Below, one piece after another: positions 52,701 to 61,774 of a DNA stretch of 64,000 nucleotides (the stretch's first letter is position 1; every line of letters starts with the position of its first letter). The translations under genes were made by a program, and so were the position numbers. Origin of the DNA: Lasiosphaeris hirsuta (taxonomy: Eukaryota; Ascomycota; Sordariomycetes; Sordariales; Lasiosphaeriaceae); contig JAUKUA010000003.1 in assembly GCA_030549175.1 (NCBI GenBank), positions 2,790,001 through 2,854,000 of the forward strand, read 5' to 3'. The notes beneath the pieces are model-generated. The model did not search any database, had not been told where the DNA came from, and saw only the letters and a program-made list of their open reading frames with translations.

Positions 52701-53459
52701 CGGTTCTTCGTCCGATGGCTCCTCATCCTCAGAGCTGATGCCACCCCACTCGTCTGGGCCAGCTTTGACAAGGCCCATAGACATGGCGGGAGCCTTTTTC
52801 ATCTTGATACCGCCCCGTCTTTGGCGTTTAGCAAGGACTGGACGACCCGAATCATCAACATCCAGCGGCCGTTTCAAACCAGACCCGACTGCCTTAGCAA
52901 CAGGCTCTGCTGGAGCTAGTTCTTGCTCTGTCTCCGCTGGCGAAGAAGCTTCCTCGTCGACATTTGCCTTCTGCTCATCCTTGGAGATTTTTGAACGGCT
53001 GTCGTAAACCCGCCCATCCACGGCAGGCCGTCGTTCATAAAGGAGTTCAGCCGTTGACCTGTCCAAACCAAGTCCAGCATTATGCTCTCTAAGAGCACGG
53101 CTCACAGCCTCTTTTTTGGTCTCCTTGGTCTGGCCAAGCGAGCTGCTGCGGGAAAATAAGCTGGTATCGATCTTGTTGGCAGCGAGTTTGGCGAGCAGCA
53201 CTCGGTTTTCGTCCTTCTTGAGTTTGCCGTTGATGTACTTTTCGAGCCGCTTGGCCTTCTTGCCGCTTAATTTTTTTCCATCAGGCCTCAATACCTGCCT
53301 CAGCTCGGCCCTTTTTTGCTCAACTTGAACCTGCTGTTCTGATGTGATCTCAAGGGCGTTTGAGTCCTCGTTGTCTGGTGCGCGCGTTCCTCGTGCCTCA
53401 GCCCTTTGCCGGTCAAGCACCTTGCGCTTCCGCTGTCGAGGAATAAATGCCGGCGCCAT
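49800..53459 (-). CDS. ECM16: DEAH-box RNA helicase DHR1/ECM16 (DHX37)
   Basis: Nucleolar DEAH helicase that removes U3 snoRNA from pre-18S rRNA during small-subunit assembly. A single exon of 1,219 residues from ATG 53459 (MAPAFIPRQRKRKVLDRQ). Basic and acidic N-terminal region (about 1-380) with DEEPSDEEPSDEEDDSADSA; P-loop GATGSGKTT at 414; DEAH box at 515-518 (IIIDEAHERSVNTDIL); SATL motif III; an acidic insert inside the second RecA domain (MFDSDEEEEEREFDIEDEE); motif V ATNVAETSLTIPGIKYV; motif VI QRAGRAGRTGPGHCWRLYS; then the winged-helix and OB-fold parts (VPYVPLIPLEGEQKLDLTDRL). The acidic insert and length are typical of DHR1 rather than of splicing DEAH enzymes. It shares the small-subunit pathway with RRP36 at 3.3 kb, but the genes are far apart. 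Confidence 0.95.
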   Translation of the reverse strand: MAPAFIPRQRKRKVLDRQRAEARGTRAPDNEDSNALEITSEQQVQVEQKRAELRQVLRPDGKKLSGKKAKRLEKYINGKLKKDENRVLLAKLAANKIDTSLFSRSSSLGQTKETKKEAVSRALREHNAGLGLDRSTAELLYERRPAVDGRVYDSRSKISKDEQKANVDEEASSPAETEQELAPAEPVAKAVGSGLKRPLDVDDSGRPVLAKRQRRGGIKMKKAPAMSMGLVKAGPDEWGGISSEDEEPSDEEPSDEEDDSADSADEFVDGEAGGKIDETESSKASSEAEESSEKEESGPEVMNEAEQQRLSERRSAFKAWAHEQRNKALGYEPVGPTVLVLQTPKPENFKPRPLEEEPLPVELLPTENDSRKSYAVVVTRDPEIQETRFRLPVVAEEQKIMEAIHNNDVVVICGATGSGKTTQVPQFLFEAGYGSANGPTPGMIGVTQPRRVAAVSMSKRVGQEMGDYSHVVAYQIRFEGNVDPKTALKFMTDGVLLREAAQDIALRKYSAIIIDEAHERSVNTDILIAMLSRVVKLRADLAKEDPTVSPLKLVIMSATLRIEDLTQNPALFSTPPRVIEVEGREHSVTVHFSRKTQHDYVEEAFRKISRGHKKLPPGGFLVFLTGQAEINQLSKRLKSAFGGFNSAAGPKVRISASEAPVEAEDIDFGEVDDRNVDGMGDEAMFDSDEEEEEREFDIEDEESGTGPSRMHILPLFSLLPTKEQMRVFGPTPNGSRLVILATNVAETSLTIPGIKYVFDCGRSKERRYDSVSGVQSFEIGWVSKASAKQRAGRAGRTGPGHCWRLYSSAVYERDFPEFSVPELLRMPIEGVVLQLKSMNLQHVVNFPFPTPPERQSLIKAEKLLTYLSAISSSGHITPIGTTMSIFPLSPRFARILLIGHLHDCLPYTVALVAGLSAGEVFIPEGQAIPAAAEKTEEYRSNEDVAAEERRAKLRQAFNKVHKNFCFLDGKSDAIKLLQVVGEFAHEPTEEWCDGHFVRFKVLKEIKQLRAQITDLLRTSIPAFASLKVSDKLDPPTTKQIQALKQMVASGFIDQVAIRADKAPNPPEMYRKPRRAIEVPYVPLIPLEGEQKLDLTDRLVYIHPSSPLSHLSVGECPEYVVYSYLQRAGNTGADGTKKSKTRMHTLTDLTAGQVAALAKGTPLITYGKPIKEASVAEDGKTREVWVIPYLRAEMGGGMGWPLPARKVTQRKVTGKGWATE

Positions 53460-53779
53460 CTTGCCTCAAAAGTAAGACTCAAAGCGCTTGGTGATTTTTC
53501 AGTTGAAATTGACTTCAGTCGTGAGTCGATTTCGTGTCGACTGATTGCATGCTGCTCTCAAAAGATTTCAAGATAAATCTTGTCCGCCTGGCAGAATTAT
53601 GGAGCTAAGACAGGGGTTATTGCGGGGCAAGGCCCCCATGTCGCCAAATCCAAAGTGGGGTTACAGTGCGCGTTTACAGTGCACACATTGAACCCGCCTT
53701 ACTTTGGTTTGGTCGTTTCTAAGCCTTAAGATTTACCAGTTCCCATATCGCCCCGTCTGCTCATCTGCTCATACTCACC
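53460..53779. other. Divergent DHR1/PAC3 promoter region
   Basis: Shared 320-base upstream region. A TTTACAGTGC motif-like pair occurs near 53664-53685 (TTACAGTGCGCG and TTACAGTGCACA). No gene supported. Confidence 0.4.
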
Positions 53780-54277
53780 ATGGCAGATATCAGGACAAAC
53801 TATGAACTATTCCCGGCGCCATCAAAGCAGGCGACTGGTCTCGTCGGCGGCGTGGAAACCGAGGTCGTGCGGACAAACTTCTCTGACAAGATCTTGATCA
53901 CCATCTCCCAGGGTGGTCGTCTCGCCCAGTGGGTGAGTGCAGACAGTTATCAAAGGCCCTCAGAATGTCACTAATATTGTGTTGAGGTCCAAGTACTGCT
54001 CTCTGCACCGTCATCTGCCTCTGTCGAGATGGCTCTACCTGGCGCCGGTCTAAGTGGCCTGCCCTCAACACACCTCACACCGAAGACTCTCCTTGGTGGT
54101 GGGAGTGAGGAACGGGAAACTCTGGGTCAGCTCTACGCCAGTCAGGTCGCAAGTTTCCTGACACTCCGCGATCCAGAGGAGAAGAGAATACTGCTACTGG
54201 GCTTGGGTCTGGAGAAACCTGAAAGCAACAGTGAGTCGTTCTACGACGTAATTGAACTCATACAACAAGTCGCGTGA
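53780..54277 (+). CDS. Proteasome assembly chaperone 3 (PAC3/POC3)-like
   Basis: Chaperone that, with its partner PAC4, helps assemble the 20S proteasome alpha-ring. Exons 53780-53932 and 53987-54277, with a 54-bp intron (GTGAGT, branch ACTAAT, acceptor TTGAG); 147 residues. The intron contains a stop in frame. The conserved N-terminus reads FPAPSKQATGLVGGVETEVV and DKILITISQGGRLAQW, joined to VQVLLSAPSSASVEMALPG. A central loop (STHLTPKTLLGGGSEERET) and the C-terminal helix TLGQLYASQVASFLTLRDPE-EKRILLLGLGLEK complete the fold expected for the family. Size is close to its fungal relatives. Confidence 0.88.
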
Positions 54278-54397
54278 GGCCAAACTTTATTGTCAACCCA
54301 CTCCTGTCAATGAGCTGCGGGGCACCCAAAAGGTGAGCAGACTTGACTATGGGCTTGGAAAGAACGATCGTTCAACGCGAGGCTGAGAACATCGTAT

Positions 54398-54425
54398 CAA
54401 GGCTTTGCAAGGCTTTGCAAGGCTT
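54398..54425 (+). repeat. Short tandem repeat GGCTTTGCAA
   Basis: Two full copies and a partial third copy of a 10-bp unit in the PAC3/L28 gap. No role apparent. Confidence 0.85.
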
Positions 54426-54861
54426 CTTGAGGGAACAGGGGAGTTGGCGGGATGCCAGAAAAAAGACATAGAAAGATGATGCGATCAAGGGCATGAAGAG
54501 TAATTTCCACGACCCTGACCGGGGGTGGGAGATAATGGATAACATCCAGTCATTTGTGTGTTGCCGTGGTGAAAAGGGCGTGGAGGTTGGGTGTTCTAAT
54601 TTGTGATATGACAGCAGATTTGGGCTGTGAATGGACTACTTTTGCAATTGTGAGCTTGATCTTCAGCATCATGTCATTTGTGATCATTTTGATTACAGAT
54701 GAACTGCTTGTTGAGATAATTAGGTAGAAGGGCGATACTATCAGCGTTATGAGGAATGATTGAGTGGTTTGCTATGCATTTAGCCAAGGCCTTCAGAAAC
54801 TGCCATTCACATTCGAAGGCAAGAGGAAATCTGAGGGAATGCGGCTGCCTCTGAAGGAAAC

Positions 54862-54872
54862 ACCCTAACCCT
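54862..54872 (+). promoter_or_regulatory. Telobox-like ACCCTAACCCT element upstream of L28
   Basis: ACCCTAACCCT lies about 209 bases before the L28 ATG. ACCCTAA-type boxes (Tbf1-type sites, and the similar Homol-E box of fission yeast) are known in ribosomal-protein promoters of several ascomycetes. Function here is inferred from position. Confidence 0.4.
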
Positions 54873-55080
54873 GTTTCTTGAAGTCGGACCGTGCGCCTTT
54901 TTCCTGGCCCTGGGCCCAGTGAAGTGTGCGTCCGGCTAAACCACGGATTAGGACAATTTCCAGTGCCCACCAAAAAAATTAACCCAGCCCTAAAATCGGT
55001 CTGAGTGACCCGAAAAAGAGCATCTCGGAAGCATCATCGTCGGGGAACTTCGACCTTCATCGAAACTGACAGTAGCCACC

Positions 55081-55989
55081 ATGGTATGTTGCTATCGCCA
55101 GATATTTGCAAGAGATTATACTGACAATAGCAGCCTACCCGTTTCTCGAAGACAAGAAAGCACCGCGGCCATGTATGCATTCCCCCTCAACCCCTCTGTT
55201 CTCTGCGCCAGAAACTGACTTCATTTTCGCAGGTGTCCGCCGGTAAGGGGTATGTCGCGACAATCCAATCGATATCACCAAATTCCTACTGACAGGACTT
55301 CTACAGACGTGTCGGCAAGCACAGAAAGCATCCAGGTGGCCGTGGTATGGCCGGTGGCCAAGTGCGTCGATATTAGTCCTCCAACTCGATACACACGGCT
55401 AACTCACCAATAGCATCACCACAGGACGAACTTGGACAAGTGTATGCAGCCATCCTCTGTGTGCGGTTTGGACACGGCCTGGGAGGGATCTCCCACCTCC
55501 AAGACCTGCTACCATATCACCCCAATGTCCGTTCAATGGCTCCCACTGACAATCTGACTAGACCATCCTGGTTACTTCGGAAAGGTCGGTATGAGACGCT
55601 TCCATCTTATGCGCAACCAGCAATGGGCGCCCACAATCAACATCGAGAAGCTGTATGTCGAAACGCCTGGTCCCCCAATGGGCTGGAATGGTCTCTAATC
55701 CCCTCTAGCTGGTCGTTGGTTCCCGCCGAGATTCGCGAGAAGTACGTTAGCGGCGCCAAGACTGATTCCGCACCCGTCATCGATCTCCTCTCGCACGGCT
55801 ATGCCAAGCTCCTCGGGAAGGGTAAGAGCACTCTTCTCCGTGTAGGATTTCCTACAGGACAACAGTCAACTGACAATAAGAACAGGTCGCCTTCCCGAGA
55901 TTCCGTTCGTTGTTCGTGCCCGGTACGTCAGTTCAGAGGCTGAGCGCAAGATCACCGAGGCTGGTGGTGTTGTTGAGCTCGTTGCTTAA
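55081..55989 (+). CDS. RPL28: 60S ribosomal protein L28 (uL15; human L27a)
   Basis: Large-subunit ribosomal protein uL15. Eight exons: 55081-55083, 55134-55172, 55233-55249, 55307-55361, 55414-55441, 55562-55652, 55709-55821, 55886-55989; exactly 149 residues, the family length. The first exon is only the ATG. Every join restores the family sequence: [46 protein letters not shown], then [57 protein letters not shown] and the end GGVVELVA. Donors are GTATGT/GTATGC/GTGCGT/GTAAGA and all acceptors are AG. The start context GCCACCATGG is optimal. Dense small introns near the 5' end are usual for ribosomal-protein genes in these fungi. Confidence 0.95.
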
Positions 55990-56757
55990 GGTCAGGACGC
56001 GGCATGGTAAACAAGGATTGGCGATTTGGCATTACGGAACGAGGATAAACAGGGGCTTGACCCCAACTGCTACAGCCAGGACATATGGACGTTCAGCTAT
56101 TAGCAAGGTCCCGGAGTCCCGGATGGTTCTCAAGGTGAACAGAAAACACCTCTTCGGCAGCATAGGGAATCGATGTTTATTGGCACACCAGTTGGGACGT
56201 TGTGTCTTGCCGTGGTGGGAGACGAACATGTGTTTCATGTCACGAAGATATGCTTAGCGACGCAATCCCGAATCCATATTCCGTTCAGCTACCATTTGCT
56301 TGTCTTTGAGGGGGGATGTGATGACTGGATTACGTAGCGTTGATTCACCTCAATATGCTTGAATACTGCCTGGGTATGACATCCGTAGCGAACAGTCTAC
56401 CTCTGGTAGGGACGTTGACTTCAAAAACACGTCCAAAAACTTGATTGGCGATCACGCCCAGGTAATAGTGAAAGATACGTCATGCACCAATATCATATCA
56501 GCGTGGTAGTCATTAGCTACGAGGTGGGTGGTCAGGTAATCCAGAGATGCGTTCTCGTTCTCTCTTTTATGAGACTCAGGAGTCAAACAGCAGTTATTTC
56601 ACTTGTAGTATGCCTGTTTTCGTTTAGACTGACTGCCACACATGGAGCACCATTTCCCCGCTCCAAGAAGCACTTGCTCGGCTTCCAAGTGCACATGAAT
56701 ACCTCTCGTCATTACATTTCCCTGTCTGAAACTTGAGTCTCAACGAGCTATTGTGCC
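55990..56757. other. L28 3' flank and cyclase upstream region
   Basis: Tandem intergenic space of 768 bases; the L28 3' UTR presumably occupies the left side. Nothing else recognised. Confidence 0.4.
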
Positions 56758-58115
56758 ATGGCAAACTCCGAGCCCCCAGTCAAGTTGGGCGAGAACGGCA
56801 TCCCAAGTTTTGACGATCTCCCGTTGCGAAAGGGAGACCCGATGCACGCGGCCTGGGGCCTGTATGGACAGGGCGACCAGCTTGGGACCTTGAACAGGAT
56901 CACTGACGAAAGAGTTGTGACGGCCGCGAGGGCTGAGATTCGAACTGGTGCTAGGTGCGCAGAAGTACATTTGATCTGACTTGCACAGACGGCCCGGGGT
57001 GGTGCCCCCGAGTTTCGGCTGTTCTAGACCTCAACTGAATTGACTTTGATAATCAACGGCATAAGGTCAGCTAACAGCCCGCCGCGCGTATTAGGGTGTC
57101 GATGAACTGGCCCCTTAATGCCCAAGTGAACGGCACGTTCTTCAACCGGCGGCCATTCCACCAGGAGCTCTTCTGCAAACCACCCAGGACAATCAACGAT
57201 GATATCTGGACCTTCAACTCGCAGGGCTCGAGCCAGTGGGATTCGCTGAGACATTTCGGCTATCAAAAAGAGAAGCTGTTCTACAACGGCGTCACCATGG
57301 AAGACATCCACGGGGTTAACGAAAAGGGGCAGAAGAGTACCGTCAACGGCATCCAAGGTTGCCCACCAGCTCCAGCCTTTCAATACCGTCTCCAGCTACT
57401 AAACTAACACTCCCCTCACAGCCTGGGCTGAGCAGGGCATCGTCGGCCGCGGCGTGCTGGTCGACTACCACAGCTGGCGCCAGCGACAGACCGAGCCACG
57501 GCACAAGACCTTCGACCCCTTCACCACGACCCCGATCCCTCTCTCCGACCTCCAAGCCTGCCTTCTCGACCAAGGCACCACCCTCCAATTCGGCGACATC
57601 CTCCTCATCCGCTCCGGCAAGCCCTCCCCTCTCCCGCCCCCCGCCCTCCCTTTTTTTTTCCCTTCCCAAATCTAACCAAAACCGGCAGGATGGATGCACG
57701 CCTACGCGGCCAAACCCCCCCTAGAACTTGCCGCGCTCCAAGCCGTGCTCCCGCCGCACTTCGCCGGGCTCGAGCAGTCCGAGGAGATGCTGCGGTGGAT
57801 CTGGGAGCACTTCTCCGCCGTGGCCGGTGACCAGCCGAGCTTCGAGTGCTGGCCGACGCAGCAGGAGTGGTCGCTGCACGAGGTACTGCTCGCGGGATGG
57901 GGCTGTCCGATCGGCGAGCTCTTCCACCTCGAGAAGCTGGCTGATAAGTGCGCGGCGGAGGGGCGGTGGAGTTTTTTCGTGGCGAGCGAACCGTGCTGTG
58001 TCGACGGAGGGGTCGCGAGGTTAGTTATCTCTTACTCGGGAGGTTTTTGAGTGGAAAAGGGGTTCTTGAGTTGCTAATCATGAGTAGCCCACCGAATATT
58101 CTGGCCATCTTTTAG
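56758..58115 (+). CDS. Cyclase-family (kynurenine-formamidase-like) hydrolase
   Basis: Predicted metal-dependent hydrolase of the cyclase family (Pfam PF04199 type); substrate unknown. Five exons: 56758-56954, 57095-57357, 57422-57616, 57689-58019, 58088-58115; 337 residues. Phases agree at every join. The third intron (57617-57688) has a GC donor (GCAAGC) with branch TCTAACC and acceptor GGCAG; the second uses GTTGCC. Family features: GDQLGTLNRITDERV near the N-terminus; SMNWPLNAQ; SSQWDSLRHFGYQ (metal-site region, with QWDxLRH replacing the bacterial HxGTHxD); GIVGRGVLVDYHSW; GDILLIRSG-WMHAYA; and the end GGVAS-PPNILAIF. The last exon supplies only nine residues. Such proteins are common and often catabolic in ascomycetes; no cluster context helps here. 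Confidence 0.9.
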
Positions 58116-58618
58116 AATAGGGCGGCCTTGCTGAAGGGGTTGAAGTGGCAGGTATTCTCCTTGTTTTATCTTTAGGTTTGGTCAAGACCCTTTGTATCAT
58201 CCGAGAGTCAAGGAATAAAAGCCAGTTTCCGCAACCGAGATATCCAGTATTCCTACTACCCTTAAGAGCTGTCAATTCGTTGTTTTTTATCGGTCAATTT
58301 GCATGAGCCTCAGTATATGTAGTGCAGTAGCAGCAGCAGCGCGAATGTTTCAAGCAAACAACAGACGGCAGTTACAAAAAGGAATTCGAGTTGCATTTCC
58401 CATCAGCTTTTCCCGCTGGTCCTTCAGAGACAGCGTCTGTAAAACCCTCATTGGCACGATGCCTAGCTTCCAGCTTGCATCCATGGGGCTCCTCCTCTCA
58501 AAGGCTGTCATTGGTTTCCGACTCCCCGAAGTGTGTGTAGGTGATGTCTATGTGAAATGACGGCCACCCTGTATCCACAGCCACGTGTTATCCAGTTTCA
58601 GCTTTGTACAGTCCCATA
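58116..58618. other. Convergent cyclase/calcineurin 3' region
   Basis: Holds both 3' UTRs. An 85-codon plus-strand frame (58303-58560) shows no recognisable features. A short GCAGTAGCAGCAGCAGCGCG stretch begins near 58324. Confidence 0.4.
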
Positions 58619-60561
58619 TCAGCGCTTGCGATCGCTAGTGGCACGCTTTGTTAGTACCTTTCAACTTGGAAAGTAACCAGGACATCGACTTACGTGCTCA
58701 GCCTCCTGGAAAGGCTCTGCAACTTCTTATCGTTGTCGGCCTCCCTCGTCGCCCTCTCCAGAGCTTGTGCGCGCTCCTCGCCTGCCTGCTTCATAACCTC
58801 GTCGTGGCTTGGCGGCAATCTCTCGTTCTGAATATCAACCTTTCTGGCGTCCTCGAAACTGCTGATGGCGTTCTTGATACCCTCTGCTCCAAGCATCAGC
58901 GTACCCGCGGGCAGGCGGCCGCCTGAGACGGTCTTTAGCTCTGTCACCCTCTCGGACTCCTCTCTCAACACCTGGAAGACACGGGATAATCGGCCAATTG
59001 CGAGAATCTTGTTCTTGATCGCCCGTCTCTTGAACTCGATCGATTCGGGATCCTGGCTCGAGCCTGCGGGAAGGGCGGGGGAAAGAGGGCCCGGGGACGT
59101 TGCCGAAGAGGAGTCCTCTCTAAGCTCTTCTTCCGAGCACGTGCTCAAAATAGCAATGAGCATGTCGGTAATCTTCTCGCCAACAAAGGGCAGTGACCAA
59201 GTGAAGACGTCCATGAAGTTGGGAAGCCAGTATGGATGCGGGGTGCAGTTAAACTGCCGGATGTTCATGACGTTGTTCTCGTACTTCAGAACCGCGGCCT
59301 TATTGTTATAAACATCGAGGTAATTGGGGGCTGAGAAGATGGTCATGACGCTGGGAAACCCCGTGGTCCGGGTCTTGCGATACATGCGGTAACCGGCGTC
59401 CTGGGCCTCGTGGGCCCGGATGATGGAGAGCAGGTTGTTCTTCTCCAAGAAATGGCAGGCGGCGGGGTAGGAAAAGAAGTACGAACAACCTCGCACGTGG
59501 TTGTGCAAGAAGTAGTCGTTGGTCTTCTCCTGGCCAAAGTCCTCTAGGGGGTCGGCCCACAGGATGTCACACATCAAGCCCTGGGTGGGGGGCTCGCGGA
59601 ATCGGTCAATCTGCCCGAGAGTGTCAGCAAGGCCGGAAAGGCTGCGCCTTGACGTGCCCACCGGAGGTGAGCACGCCAGGGTCCGAGGAATCCAAACAAA
59701 CATTTCTCAAGTCATCAAGGGTGTGCAACTCGGGACTCAGGCCGCCGTGGATACAGAGGAACTGCTTGTTCATGACTGCCGCCAGCGGCAGGCAACAGAA
59801 CGACTCCATGCAGGCCTCGTATATGACCTCAGAGTATTTGTGCTTGCACTCCAGCTTGAAAGTGAAGTAATCGGTCAAGTGGCGGCACTCATGGTTTCCG
59901 CGCAGAAGCCAAAGCGTCTTGGGGTAGTGGATCTTCAGGGCCCAGAGGTAGAGCACGCACTCAATGCTGAAGTATCCTCGATCAACATAGTCACCTAGGA
60001 AGAGGTACCTCGTCTCAGCAGGGTCGCCGCCCACCTCGAAGAGCTTCATTAGGTCGTAGTATTGCCCGTGGACGTCGCCGCAGACGGTGATGGGGGCGTC
60101 CATTTCAAGGAGGTTTGGCTCGGCCCGGAGGAGCTCGGTGCCCTTGCGGAGGATCCATAGAGCTTGCTCTTCGGTGAGGCGCCCCTCACGGTAAAAGTGC
60201 TGTTTGAGAAATTGGATGTTGGGCTTCTGGTGGGTTTCATCCTCGAAGAATTGCTCGTCTGTGGGCTTGAGCATGGCGGGCGCTTGCACATCTATGGGAT
60301 GGTGACGATCGGGTCAGTGCCATATCCAACCACGATGATCCGCAGGTACTCGACTCCTGCAAGATTTCTGTACATACCTTTGCATACGCGCTCCATGGTG
60401 CTAACCTGGGAGCCATCCTCCATCACATGGATGGTGAAGTCGATCTCTGGACGAGGCTTCTTCTGTTGGATGGCGCGGATAGCATTATCAACCTGCTGGT
60501 TGAAGCTAGCAGGCTCGGCGGAATCGCCGTGATCCATTCTCGACTCATTGCTCTCGGCCAT
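58619..60561 (-). CDS. cna-1: Calcineurin catalytic subunit A (PP2B)
   Basis: Calcium/calmodulin-activated Ser/Thr phosphatase controlling stress and calcium signalling. Exons 60378-60561, 59702-60291, 58694-59610 and a 16-nt last exon 58619-58634; 568 residues. Introns are 86, 91 and 59 bp; the second has donor GTTTGT. Motifs: metal-site [22 protein letters not shown] and [10 protein letters not shown]; the calcineurin-B-binding helix region after [16 protein letters not shown]; calmodulin-binding [20 protein letters not shown]; and the autoinhibitory [17 protein letters not shown]. The last intron has donor GTAAGT, branch TACTAAC and acceptor ACTAG. If it is retained the frame stops at 58690 after SRRLST; if spliced the end is LSTDRKR. 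Introns 1 and 2 are needed to join ERVCK-DVQAPAM and [13 protein letters not shown]. The 5' flank carries an 18-base G run. Confidence 0.95.
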
Positions 60562-61774
60562 ATTCTCTGTATTCTTTCGCTCGTACCTGTCGCGGAGCGG
60601 AATGTGTGGACGGCGGCGAGGGGCGAAGGGCGGGGGGGGGGGGGGGGGGCGAGACAGGCGGTCGGCGTGGGTGCAGGTCGAGGCTCACAAAGTGTCGCAG
60701 CGAATGGAAGATGTAATATGCAGATGTTGGCCAAATGTGTGCAGGATGCTAATAGGTCTAGTCGCCAGAGTCGCCAGGGGCAGGCGATGTTGCGAAAAAG
60801 CAGGGCCAAGAGGACGGTGACGGTGTAGGGCTGACAAGTTGGGCGGCCGCAGAGTCGGAGTCGGAGGAGGCGACTTCCAAAGATGGGGAGCTCAGATGGA
60901 AAGCGGGACGAGGGGGAAGTACTTTGAGCTTCACTATTAATTGGTGTGAGGCTAGGTATCCGGGGAAATTGAGAGTGCACGAGGGGTCGAGGGGGGCCTG
61001 GATCAAGGATGGCGGGGGACTCCTGGACTTGTTTGATTCAGCGATTTTTTAACTGGATCAGTAACATCGAAGATGTGCTTTTCTCATTGAGAGGTGTGCG
61101 AGTGAAAGCGGCGGCTGAGAGGCAATCCAGCCCACCCCTAGGCATCCCTGACGTTCCTCGACCAACATGCATTGCATTTTGCGTGCGGGACTCGAGATGC
61201 CCTGCCTTTTTGGACTGAGCAGCGATAACGAGTCGCCCAACCCCTCATTGATTCAGCGTCCCAGCGTGCCCAGCGGACGATGCAGGACTTCCTGTGCAAC
61301 CAGTCCGTTCCCTCAATATCTCCACTTAAATAGAGCGAGCCCATCGCACAAGCTCGCATTTCAGGCAGTTATGTTTAAAAGACAACCTGTATTTACAAGA
61401 AGATCGAGATTAGGCTTCAAAAGTCGTCTCTGACAAACCCAAGGATACGGTATGGACTTTCCATCAGCCGCTGTCAGCTGGCAGGCAGGGTGCCAAGAGC
61501 AGCTAGACTTTCCATTAACTCCTCGCTCTTTCTTGGACTTCCAACAATCAACATCCCAATACATGAACATAGCTTCTATTCCGAGGCATCAGCACTCAAT
61601 GCTCAAGGCTCAATGTCATCATGTAGCTCTGATATGTGCTTCTAATACACCACTTCATCATTTCCCCCACCACTTTGCGGGCACGCTCGACTGGTTTTCC
61701 TCGGGAAGATAACATTCGCCGGCACACAAGCGGAACATGATCATGGGACGTAACACGGGCATGCTCTTGAGCTC
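60562..61774. other. Calcineurin upstream region with G18 tract
   Basis: About 1.2 kb between the calcineurin start and the end of the broken 2EXR gene (both minus strand). A run of 18 G (60632-60649) lies 70-90 bases before the calcineurin ATG. The remainder has only scattered short frames. Confidence 0.5.
60632..60649 (+). repeat. G18 homopolymer upstream of calcineurin A
   Basis: Eighteen consecutive G on the plus strand (C on the calcineurin coding strand), within 90 bases of its start codon. Long G runs can form quadruplexes and are unstable in length; assembly error is also common at such sites. Confidence 0.9.

Larger units (their letters stand above)
54278..55080. other. PAC3 3' flank and L28 promoter region
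   Basis: Tandem intergenic space of 803 bases. It contains a 10-bp direct repeat GGCTTTGCAA in about 2.5 copies (54398-54425) and an ACCCTAACCCT element (54862-54872). A 99-codon minus-strand frame (54674-54973) lacks any recognisable protein character. Confidence 0.5.

Noticed and set aside
54674..54973. 99-codon minus-strand frame in the L28 upstream gap
   Set aside because: Composition not protein-like in any recognisable way, and it overlaps the probable L28 promoter element.
58303..58560. 85-codon plus-strand frame between cyclase and calcineurin genes
   Set aside because: Lies in the space expected for two 3' UTRs and has no domain or homology I can recall.
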